A stretch of 64,000 bases of DNA from Lichenicoccus sp965213775 (lineage in GTDB: Bacteria > Pseudomonadota > Alphaproteobacteria > Acetobacterales > Acetobacteraceae). Numbering within the stretch: the first letter of the stretch is position 1; the number at the start of each line of letters is the position of its first letter. The notes under the pieces were generated by a model. The model had not been told where the DNA came from. It did not search any database and saw only the letters and a list, made by a program, of their open reading frames with translations. The position numbers and the translations under genes are program-made. The DNA lies in contig CBDCAC010000001.1 of the NCBI GenBank assembly GCA_965213775.1, positions 124,001-188,000 of the forward strand. The letters are read 5' to 3'. Positions 50,572 through 61,257 of the stretch are shown here, piece by piece.

Positions 50572-50595
50572 GCGCGACTACCCCTCAGAGGGAAG

Positions 50596-50705
50596 ATCCA
50601 GGGCGCTGCCCTGGACCCGCTGGGGCCTTGAGCCCCAGACCCCGATTCGAATGGTTTGCAAAGGCGACGCCTTTGCTGGGGTCAAGAGGCGAAGCCCCTT
50701 GCCTC
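50596..50705. repeat. multi-hairpin intergenic repeat, copy 2 (REP-like), between rpoB and rpoC
   Basis: This copy is homologous to 21219-21329 in the same orientation. Its stems are CCAGGGC-GCT-GCCCTGG, GGGGC-CTTGA-GCCCC, GCAAAGGC-GAC-GCCTTTGC and CAAGAGGC-GAA-GCCCCTTG. Stems I and III differ from copy 1 by paired changes that keep pairing. It fills almost the whole rpoB-rpoC gap and is therefore transcribed with the operon. Confidence 0.85.
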
Positions 50706-50706
50706 C

Positions 50707-54918
<4,212 letters not shown>

Positions 54919-55240
54919 GGTCAATCCTGCCTTGCCTGCTCGGTCCGAGCGATCCGACCGCATTCCGTGGCCCGCCTCCGCCGTCCGGCGAAGCTGGCGC
55001 ATCCGTACGCGGGCCGCACCCTCGGCCCTGGAAACCCGTTGCCGGTCGTCGCGGCGCGATCACCGCACGACCAAGAGGGCGGAAACCGTCTCACGGTTCC
55101 CACCCTCCTCAGCCTAGGACAGCCTACGCTGTTCCCTCGATGTCGGACGGCGCATGACCCAGCCGATCATGCCGCCGCAGAAGACTGCCCGCCGGCGCAC
55201 GGGAAAGATCCCGTCCTGGACCGGCAGATCGCCAGGATGC
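54919..55240. other. rplL-rpoB intergenic leader
   Basis: The 322 bases hold no gene. In the minus-strand transcript the main feature is the long hairpin at 55077-55105. In E. coli the equivalent gap carries a partial terminator and an RNase III site; a similar role is likely. No good promoter was seen, so rpoBC is probably expressed by partial readthrough from rplL. Confidence 0.5.
55077..55105 (-). promoter_or_regulatory. 13 bp RNA hairpin in the rplL-rpoB gap (attenuator or RNase III site candidate)
   Basis: In the minus-strand RNA, GGGUGGGAACCGU and ACGGUUUCCGCCC pair across a GAG loop. All 13 positions pair, two of them as G-U. Because the two G-U pairs exist only in RNA of this strand, the element fits an RNA structure of the rpoBC transcript. 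It is followed by UCUUGG rather than a U-run, so termination would be partial at most. Confidence 0.65.
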
Positions 55241-55621
55241 TTACTTGATATCGACAGAGGCGCCCTGCTCTTCCAGTTGCTTCTTGAACTTCGCCGCATC
55301 GTCCTTGTTGACGGCTTCCTTGACCGTCTTCGGCGCACCTTCGACCAGGTCCTTGGCTTCCTTGAGCCCCAGGCCGGTGATGGTGCGGACCTCCTTGATG
55401 ACGTTGATCTTCTTCTCGCCCACCTTGGTGAGGATGACGGTGAACTCGGTCTGCTCCTCGATCGGCGCCGCGGCGGCGCCGCCACCGGCGGGAGCTGCCG
55501 CGGCGGCGATCGGCGCTGCCGCGGACACGCCCCACTTCTCCTCGAGCAGCTTCGACAGCTCGGCGGCTTCGAGAACCGTCAGGGCGGAAAGCTCGTCAAC
55601 AAGCTTAGACAGATCGGCCAT
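55241..55621 (-). CDS. rplL: 50S ribosomal protein L7/L12
   Basis: The 126-residue protein has the N-terminal dimerisation part (KLVDELSALTVLEAAELSKLL), an Ala/Pro/Gly hinge (45-58), and the factor-binding domain EKKINVIKEVRTITGLGLKEAKDLVEGAPK. Four to six copies form the stalk that recruits translation GTPases. Confidence 0.98.
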   Translation of the reverse strand: MADLSKLVDELSALTVLEAAELSKLLEEKWGVSAAAPIAAAAAPAGGGAAAAPIEEQTEFTVILTKVGEKKINVIKEVRTITGLGLKEAKDLVEGAPKTVKEAVNKDDAAKFKKQLEEQGASVDIK

Positions 55622-55721
55622 GATATGTTCCTAATCTAGACATGGTGTGGTTCCGTGCAAGCCCGGTCTCCGGAGCGGTTCCCGGACTCACGATTAGTTG
55701 TCTGACGCTTTGTTAGGCTGC

Positions 55722-56240
55722 CTATGCCGCCTCGTCCTTCTTGGCATAGGCGCCGAAGACACGAGCCAGCTGTCCTGCCGGCGCCTGGAGCACGCCCGCG
55801 ATGCGCGTGGCCGGCGTGGCGATGAGCCCCACCAGCTGTGCGCGAAGCGTGTCCAGGGAAGGCAGATCGGCGAGTGCCCGGATCCCCGCCGCGTTCAGCG
55901 TCTGGGCTCCGAGCGCGCCGCCGAGCACGACGAGCCTCTCGTTGGTCTTGGCGAACTCGACGGCAACCTTCGCCACCGCCACCGGGTCGGCCGCCCATGC
56001 GAGCGCGGTCGGTCCCTTCAGCAGCGGCGCGATGCCGTCGAACCGGGTCCCATCCAGGGCGAGGGTGGCCAGCCGGTTCTTCGCGACCCTGAAGGTCGCG
56101 CCGGCCTCGCGCATCCGCTGACGCAGCCGCGTCACCTCGGCCACCGTCAGCCCGTCATTGCGGGTGACGACGACCATCGACGTGCTCGCGAAAACGGCGG
56201 CGAGTACGGCGACGAACTCCCGCTTCTCCGTACGGTCCAA
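55722..56240 (-). CDS. rplJ: 50S ribosomal protein L10
   Basis: The 172-residue protein begins with TTG 56240 (MDRTEKREFVAVLAAVF), preceded by GGAG at seven-base spacing. A nearby ATG at 56253 is out of frame. The RNA-binding half contains LTVAEVTRLRQRMREAGATFRVAKNRL. L10 anchors the L7/L12 stalk and in E. coli represses its own mRNA by binding the leader. A very strong hairpin lies 16 bases upstream of the start. Confidence 0.97.
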   Translation of the reverse strand: MDRTEKREFVAVLAAVFASTSMVVVTRNDGLTVAEVTRLRQRMREAGATFRVAKNRLATLALDGTRFDGIAPLLKGPTALAWAADPVAVAKVAVEFAKTNERLVVLGGALGAQTLNAAGIRALADLPSLDTLRAQLVGLIATPATRIAGVLQAPAGQLARVFGAYAKKDEAA

Positions 56241-56256
56241 ATTCCGTCTCCATCGT

Positions 56257-56283
56257 GACCCGCCGGCGCAGCGCCGGAGGGTC
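56257..56283 (-). promoter_or_regulatory. strong hairpin in the rplJ leader
   Basis: GACCC and CCGGCGC pair with GCGCCGG and GGGTC around a single A, with one internal mismatch, ending 16 bases upstream of the rplJ start and leaving the ribosome site just outside. Its place suggests L10-L12 autoregulation, by analogy with E. coli. A second hairpin (CTCCATCC-TGGC-GGATGGAG, 56500-56519) follows the rplA stop in the same 290-base gap. Confidence 0.5.
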
Positions 56284-56530
56284 GGGTTGCCCTTGAGCCG
56301 CCTCGCACGCTCTCGCGCGCAACGCGGCCCGGTTCGCCTGTCCTGTGTTCAGAGCGGAACCGCCTATGCCCAGAGCATCTGCCCGGTAGCATCGGCTTGC
56401 CGTCTTGCGCGCGCGGCCCGGAGTGGGGCCATTAAGGCGTGATGCCGCGTGCGGTCTTGGACAGGTTCGGAGAGGCGCCCGCTGGGACGCTCCCCTGCAC
56501 TCCATCCTGGCGGATGGAGCGAGTGGTCGG

Positions 56531-57226
56531 CTAGGCGGCGGTGAACGAGGCGATGTCGAGCTTCACGCCCGGACCCATCGTCGAGGAGAGCGCCGCCCTC
56601 TGCAGGTAGGTGCCCTTGGCGCCCGCCGGCTTGGCCTTCTGGATCGCGTCCACCAGGGCGCGTATGTTCTGCGCCAGCTTGTCCTCGTCGAACGAGGCCT
56701 TGCCGATGCCGGCGTGGATGATGCCGGCCTTCTCGGCGCGGAACTCGACCTGGCCCGACTTGGCGGCACCCACCGCACCGCGCACGTCCATGGTGACGGT
56801 GCCGAGCTTGGGGTTCGGCATCAGGCCGCGCGGACCCAGTATCTTTCCCAGCCGGCCGACCAGCGCCATCATGTCCGGGGTCGCGATGCAGCGGTCGAAG
56901 CCGATCTCGCCGCCCTGCACGCGCTCGGCGAGATCTTCGGCGCCCACCACGTCGGCGCCGGCGGCCGTGGCCTCCTCGGCCTTGGCGCCGCGCGCGAACA
57001 CCGCCACCCGCAGCGTCTTGCCGGTGCCGTTGGGCAGGCTGAGCAGGCCGCGCACCATCTGGTCGGCGTGGCGCGGGTCGATGCCGAGGCCGAGCGAGAT
57101 CTCGACGGTTTCGTCGAACTTCGCCGTCGCGTTGCCCTTCACCAGCCGGATCGCCTCGTCGAGACCGTATGCCTTGTTGCGCTCGACGGTGCCGCGCGCG
57201 GCCTCGAGGCGCTTGTCCTTGGCCAT
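56531..57226 (-). CDS. rplA: 50S ribosomal protein L1
   Basis: The 231-residue protein contains VRGLLSLPNGTGKTLRVAVFARG, GRLGKILGPRGLMPNPKLGT and GTYLQRAALSSTMGPGVKLD, all standard L1 blocks. L1 forms the mobile stalk at the E site and in E. coli represses the rplKA mRNA. It starts two bases after rplK ends. Confidence 0.98.
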   Translation of the reverse strand: MAKDKRLEAARGTVERNKAYGLDEAIRLVKGNATAKFDETVEISLGLGIDPRHADQMVRGLLSLPNGTGKTLRVAVFARGAKAEEATAAGADVVGAEDLAERVQGGEIGFDRCIATPDMMALVGRLGKILGPRGLMPNPKLGTVTMDVRGAVGAAKSGQVEFRAEKAGIIHAGIGKASFDEDKLAQNIRALVDAIQKAKPAGAKGTYLQRAALSSTMGPGVKLDIASFTAA

Positions 57227-57228
57227 GG

Positions 57229-57663
57229 TCAGCCCTCCACCACGGTGAGGCCCATCGATCGCGCCGAGCCGGCGAGCATGCGGATCGCGCCATCGACGTC
57301 GTTGGCGTTCATGTCCTTCATCTTCTCCAGCGCGATCTCGCGCAGCTGCGCGGTGGTCACGCGACCGACCGCGGCACCCTTGCCCACCGTCGTGCTGCCC
57401 TTAGAGATCTTGGCCGCCTTGAGCAGGAAGTAGGTGTTGGGCGGGGTCTTGAGGATGAAGGTGAAGGTGCGGTCGCCGAAGGCGGTGATCACCACCGGGG
57501 TCGGGGTGCCGGGCTCGATGCCCTGGGTGGCCGCGTTGAACTCCTTGCAGAACGCCATGATGTTCAGGCCGCGCTGGCCGAGTGCCGGTCCGACCGGCGG
57601 CGAGGGATTGGCCTTGCCCGCCGGGATCTGCAACTTGATGTAGCCGACGATCTTCTTCGCCAT
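57229..57663 (-). CDS. rplK: 50S ribosomal protein L11
   Basis: The 144-residue protein begins MAKKIVGYIKLQIPAGKANPSPPVGPALGQ and contains the thiostrepton-site region NIMAFCKEFNAATQG. L11 forms the GTPase-associated centre with 23S rRNA. In most bacteria secE and nusG precede it; here the upstream 492 bases are non-coding. Confidence 0.98.
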   Translation of the reverse strand: MAKKIVGYIKLQIPAGKANPSPPVGPALGQRGLNIMAFCKEFNAATQGIEPGTPTPVVITAFGDRTFTFILKTPPNTYFLLKAAKISKGSTTVGKGAAVGRVTTAQLREIALEKMKDMNANDVDGAIRMLAGSARSMGLTVVEG

Positions 57664-58155
57664 ATCCTTGGCTCCCTGCCGTGCCAGGACCGCGGTCCAT
57701 GCGATCCGTCCGTCGCCATGGGGCGCCGGCGCAGGATCTCCCGCGTTCCGTGAGAAGGCGGGCGTTTAGGACACTGCTCCGCAGGCTGTCAAGGCGCCGC
57801 CTGGCAGGGTGCCGCACCGAGCAGCCGGGCGGGCGGCGTCTCAGGCGCGTCGCCTGATCGCCACGAGGCGACCGACTTCAAGCCCGTTCATCGACCGCAA
57901 GAGCGAAGCGGCATCGCGGCGACCGAGACGGGACGGCGCCGCGTCCTGCTGCACGGCCAGGACCATCGGCAATTAGGCTGTCAGCACCTCCGGCGGATCT
58001 ACTCTGGCTATTATACGCAATGTTCGACCACATTAACGTTGTCGTGAGATAACCGGCTCCCGACCGGCCAGAAGATCGGCCGGTTCGAGCGCTGGCGCAG
58101 AAGCCGACGGTATCCTCGAAAAGTCCAAGAACATCAAGCAAACGGGAGAGTCGAG
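57664..58155. other. divergent intergenic region upstream of rplK and of the sugar-binding protein
   Basis: These 492 bases hold the rplK promoter near 57780. A lower-GC stretch at about 57975-58050 (CTATTATACGCAATG, ACATTAACG) probably belongs to the promoter of the binding-protein gene, whose ribosome site (GGGAGAG) lies before 58156. There is no secE, nusG or tRNA gene. Open frames here lack ribosome sites and family motifs. Confidence 0.5.
57764..57792 (-). promoter_or_regulatory. sigma-70-type promoter of rplK-rplA-rplJ-rplL-rpoBC
   Basis: On the minus strand TTGACA (57792-57787), a perfect -35 box, 17 bases, then CTAAAC (57769-57764). Transcription would start about 95 bases upstream of rplK. 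The -10 box is weaker than the other promoters of the cluster. Confidence 0.55.
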
Positions 58156-59082
58156 ATGAAGAAATTATGCGGGTATTGCGTCTTGTCTATCCTACTGGCC
58201 AGCGTTCCTGTGCAGGCAAAGCCGCTTCAGTCTTTGGGCATCACCATTCCATCCTTCTCGAACCCCTACTTCACCGCCGTGGTCGCGGGCGCCGAGGATC
58301 AGGCGCGCAGCATCGATCCGCAGGTGAAGCTGTCGAGCCAATCGCCGGAATATGATCTCAACAAGCAGGCTTCGATCTTCGATACCTTTATCGCGAACCA
58401 CGTCGACGGCATCATCATCGCGGCGACCGATGCCGCGGCGGACGGCCCGCTGGTGAGAAAAGCCAAGGCGGCCGGCATCGTCGTGGTCGCCGCGGACTCC
58501 ACCGCGCCGGGAGTCGACGCCGCGATCCAGACCGACAACGTGCAGCTCGGCATCGACAGCTGCGGCTACATGGCCGAGCACATCGGCGGCAAAGGCGACG
58601 TGGTCATCCTCAACGGGCCGTCGGTGGCGCCGATCATCGCCCGCGTGACCGGATGCAAGCGGGCACTCGCTCGGTACCCGCAGATCACGGTGCTCTCCGA
58701 CAACCAGAACGCGAAGTCCTCGCGCGTGGGCGGCCTCGAGATCATGCAGGGGCTGCTGACCCGCTTCCCGCATATAGACGCCGTATTCGCGGTCAACGAC
58801 CAGGAAGCGATCGGCGCCTCGCTGGCCGCCCGTCAACTGCACCGCAACGACCCGGTGTTCATCGGCGTGGACGGCTCCCCCGACGCGGTGGCCGCGATCA
58901 AGGACCCGGCGACGCGAGTGCTGGCGACCGGCGCGCAGGATCCATACGCACTCGCCCAGCGCGCCGTCGTGGTCGCCAACGCGATCCTGAACGGCAAGCC
59001 GCCGACCAATGCGGTCGAGCAGCTCAAACCGGTGCTGGTCACGGTGGACAATGTCAGCATGTACAAAGGCTGGACGAAGTAG
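58156..59082 (+). CDS. sugar ABC transporter substrate-binding protein (RbsB-like, periplasmic)
   Basis: The 308-residue protein has a Sec signal peptide (1-22, cleavage after VQA) and a type I periplasmic-binding fold. The opening strand is LGITIPSFSNPYFTAVVAGAEDQA, the hinge region contains DGIIIAATDAAADGPLVRKAKAAGI, and VFIGVDGSPDAVAAIK follows. Such proteins bind ribose, galactose, xylose or related sugars for ABC import. No ATPase or permease gene is adjacent, so it either uses a transporter encoded elsewhere or acts as a chemosensor or regulator ligand. A GntR-type gene begins 44 bases downstream. Confidence 0.9.
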   Translation: MKKLCGYCVLSILLASVPVQAKPLQSLGITIPSFSNPYFTAVVAGAEDQARSIDPQVKLSSQSPEYDLNKQASIFDTFIANHVDGIIIAATDAAADGPLVRKAKAAGIVVVAADSTAPGVDAAIQTDNVQLGIDSCGYMAEHIGGKGDVVILNGPSVAPIIARVTGCKRALARYPQITVLSDNQNAKSSRVGGLEIMQGLLTRFPHIDAVFAVNDQEAIGASLAARQLHRNDPVFIGVDGSPDAVAAIKDPATRVLATGAQDPYALAQRAVVVANAILNGKPPTNAVEQLKPVLVTVDNVSMYKGWTK

Positions 59083-59126
59083 CGTCCGCCGGCCCATGAG
59101 GTACGGCAGCTTCGGATGGTGCGACG

Positions 59127-60155
59127 ATGTCAGCTTCCTGCCGCCGTCTCACCGATCCCGACGAGCCGATCTCCGGGGGCCGGCGGCTCAACGACCAGGT
59201 CTACGAGCTGCTGCGCCGGGCGATCGCGGATCAGACGCTGCGCGCCGGGATGGCGCTGCGCGAGGGGCAGCTGGTTAGGCTGTTCGGCGCCAGCCGGGCA
59301 CCGGTCCGGCAGGCGCTGGCACGGCTGCACGACGAGGGCGCGCTACGCGAGGCCGCAGGATACGGACATGTCGTCGGCCACGCACCCGGCCCGGTCCAGG
59401 AGGTCGATCTGCTGCGTGAGGTCGACCTCACGTCGCTGCTCGCCGGTGCGGGCAATCCGCAGATCCGCAAGACGCCAGGCTGGGCGCGCATCTACGAGCA
59501 GGTCGAGCGCGTCGTCATCCATCGCTCCGCCTTCGGCAGCGCGCGGGTGAACGAGTTCGAGCTCGCCCGCCACTACGGGGTGGGACGGCTCGTCGCCCGC
59601 GACGTGCTGACCCGCCTGGAGGGCCTCGGTATGATCGAGAAGGACGCTCGACAGCGCTGGCTGATCGTCGCACTCGACACCCGGCGGGTGATGGACCTCA
59701 ATGAGGTGCGCGAGCAGCTGGAGCCGGCGGCGCTGCGGCAGAGCTGTCACGGCCTGGCTCGCGCCGAATTGGTCGCGATGCGCCAGCGCCTGCTGATGCC
59801 GATCGAGACCTACCCGCGCGTCGAGGCAGCTATGATGAACGCGCTGGAGGTCGATCTCCACGTCACCTGCCTGGCGCGCTGCCCGAACCGGGAGCTGCTC
59901 GGCGCGCTGCGCCGGACGCATTGCATCCTCACCCTGAGCAAGCACGTGCTGGGAGTCGAGATGCCGCTTCCCGACTATGACCCGTTCATGGTCGAGCACC
60001 TCGCCGTGATCGACCATCTTCTCGGAGGCGATGTGCTGGGCGCCGTAACTGCGCTCGGACGACACTTGGCCTCGGCGACGCCGAAGGTGGTGGGCAGGCT
60101 GATGACCTTCCGCTCCAAGTTTGAGGCACCCGAACTGTCTTTCATCGACGGCTAG
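59127..60155 (+). CDS. GntR/FadR-type regulator with two winged-helix domains and an FCD domain
   Basis: The 342-residue protein holds two GntR-like winged helices. The first is at about 21-85 (LNDQVYELLRRAIADQTLRAG ... RAPVRQALARLHDEGAL) and the second at about 118-185 (RIYEQVERVVIHRSAFGSARV ... LVARDVLTRLEGLGMIEKD). An all-helical FCD effector domain follows at 190-320. Ordinary FadR-group proteins are ~230 residues with one winged helix. The ligand may be a sugar acid, given the neighbouring binding protein, but this is inference. Start ATG 59127 follows the binding-protein gene by 44 bases, so the two are probably cotranscribed. Confidence 0.85.
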   Translation: MSASCRRLTDPDEPISGGRRLNDQVYELLRRAIADQTLRAGMALREGQLVRLFGASRAPVRQALARLHDEGALREAAGYGHVVGHAPGPVQEVDLLREVDLTSLLAGAGNPQIRKTPGWARIYEQVERVVIHRSAFGSARVNEFELARHYGVGRLVARDVLTRLEGLGMIEKDARQRWLIVALDTRRVMDLNEVREQLEPAALRQSCHGLARAELVAMRQRLLMPIETYPRVEAAMMNALEVDLHVTCLARCPNRELLGALRRTHCILTLSKHVLGVEMPLPDYDPFMVEHLAVIDHLLGGDVLGAVTALGRHLASATPKVVGRLMTFRSKFEAPELSFIDG

Positions 60156-60204
60156 AGGGCATCGACGGCCAGAGGGCATCGACGCCCAGAGGGCATCGAC
60201 GGCT
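60143..60204. repeat. 17 bp tandem repeat over the regulator stop codon
   Basis: Three adjoining 17-base units (AGAGGGCATCGACGGCC at 60154-60170, 60171-60187 and 60188-60204, one or two differences) follow a partial unit CATCGACGGCT at 60143-60153. The partial unit lies in the last codons of the GntR-type gene and the stop TAG straddles its junction with the first full unit. It looks like recent slippage duplication of the gene end. Confidence 0.85.
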
Positions 60205-60415
60205 AGCGGGACGCCGAGGAACCTTGTCCCTGCAGCCCGGGGCCTTGGGACCATCGGTCCAAGCAGGTCGAGGGCGGAGCTCTCGGCTTGCTGTCTCAGC
60301 AGCCCGCCGTCCGTGTTATCCGCTCACCCGCAGAACCACCGCCGGCCCGATGCGATGGGTCCTGCGCCGGTTCTCGGTTCGGCCGCGTCGGCCGGCAGGC
60401 GTCTTGAGGTGGTGC

Positions 60416-60739
60416 ATGAACGCGATCACGGTGGTCAGTCTGTTCGCCGCCACCCTGTCGATGATCAGCTACGTGCCGCAGGCCTGGAGCATCATCCGGT
60501 CGCGCAGCACCGGGGGCATCTCGCTGAAGATGTACCTGATCACCGTCGCCGGCTTCGTCACCTGGCTGATCTACGGGGTGCTGCTGCGGCAGCCCGCGAT
60601 CATCGTCCAGAACGTCATCTGCCTGGCGCTGTCCTCGTTCATCCTGACCATGAAGCTGCTGCCGCGCCATCGCAAGCAGGCGGTGGCGGACAAGATCGCC
60701 GAGCGAACGCCGATGGTGGACGCGAACCGTCTCGAGTGA
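60416..60739 (+). CDS. SemiSWEET-type small sugar transporter (MtN3/PQ-loop)
   Basis: The 107-residue protein has three hydrophobic helices (about 5-24, 37-58 and 64-83). The PQ motif is in SYVPQAWSIIRSRSTGGISLKMY, typical of SemiSWEETs, which dimerise to form a bidirectional sugar carrier. A GAGGTGG ribosome site precedes ATG 60416. It lies downstream of a sugar-binding protein and its regulator, so a sugar-related role in common is plausible. Confidence 0.85.
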   Translation: MNAITVVSLFAATLSMISYVPQAWSIIRSRSTGGISLKMYLITVAGFVTWLIYGVLLRQPAIIVQNVICLALSSFILTMKLLPRHRKQAVADKIAERTPMVDANRLE

Positions 60740-60792
60740 CGTTGCCCGCGCGCCGCGCGGACGGCAAGCTGATGCCTCACCCGAGGAGCCCC

Positions 60793-61227
60793 ATGATCAT
60801 GCATCCGTCCCGCGGCATCCCGGCGTTCGCCCTGACCACCCTGCTCGCGTTCGCGGGCCCCGCTGCCGCCGGCGCATCGGAGGGGCCCGACAGGGCGATG
60901 CCCGATCAAGCGACGCCCGGCCGGGCGATGCCCGATCAAGCGACGCCCGACCGGGCGATGCCCGATCAAGCGACGCCCGACCGGGCGATGATGGCCGGCA
61001 TGACGCGGATGAACCGGGCGATGGCGGCCGCGCCGATGACCGGCGACGCCGACCGCGACTTCGTGACGATGATGATCCCGCATCATCAGGGCGCGATCTC
61101 GATGGCTGAGGTGGAGCTTCGCGACGGCCGCGACCCGACGCTGCGCCGCCTAGCGAAGCAAATCATCGCCGCCCAGCACCGCGAGATCGCGACGATGCGC
61201 GCCTGGCATCCCCACCCGGAACCCTGA
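60793..61227 (+). CDS. DUF305 periplasmic protein with decapeptide repeats
   Basis: The 144-residue protein has a signal peptide (about 1-27, FALTTLLAFAGPAAAGA), then a low-complexity linker of three decapeptides (PDQATPDRAM type) and a Met-rich stretch (MMAGMTRMNRAMAAAPM). The compact DUF305 core is DRDFVTMMIPHHQGAISMAEVELR...AKQIIAAQHREIATMRAWH. The clustered His and Met residues suggest metal (copper-like) binding, not proven for the family. GAGGAG four bases upstream supports ATG 60793; ATG 60772 or 60799 are alternatives. Confidence 0.82.
   Translation: MIMHPSRGIPAFALTTLLAFAGPAAAGASEGPDRAMPDQATPGRAMPDQATPDRAMPDQATPDRAMMAGMTRMNRAMAAAPMTGDADRDFVTMMIPHHQGAISMAEVELRDGRDPTLRRLAKQIIAAQHREIATMRAWHPHPEP
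60901..60990 (+). repeat. 30 bp tandem repeat, three copies, inside the DUF305 gene
   Basis: Three 30-base units (60901-60930, 60931-60960, 60961-60990) start CCCGATCAAGCGACGCCCG and differ at one or two positions; a half unit precedes them. Each encodes ten residues, so copy-number change would alter linker length without breaking the frame. Confidence 0.92.
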
Positions 61228-61238
61228 TCGAACAGGTT

Positions 61239-61257
61239 CTCAGGGCTCAGCCCTGAG
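61239..61257. other. hairpin between convergent DUF305 and rmuC genes
   Basis: CTCAGGGC-TCA-GCCCTGAG is a perfect 8 bp stem that overlaps the rmuC stop codon. It has no T-tract on either side, so any terminator role would be weak. It resembles the first stem of the intergenic repeats but the rest of that element is missing. Confidence 0.45.

Noticed and set aside
57878..58141. Minus-strand frame of 87 codons in the rplK upstream gap
   Set aside because: No ribosome site, no family features and atypical composition; the region is better explained as divergent promoters.
61239..61257. Third copy of the multi-hairpin repeat near rmuC
   Set aside because: Only the first stem resembles the element; the other three hairpins and the conserved ends are missing.
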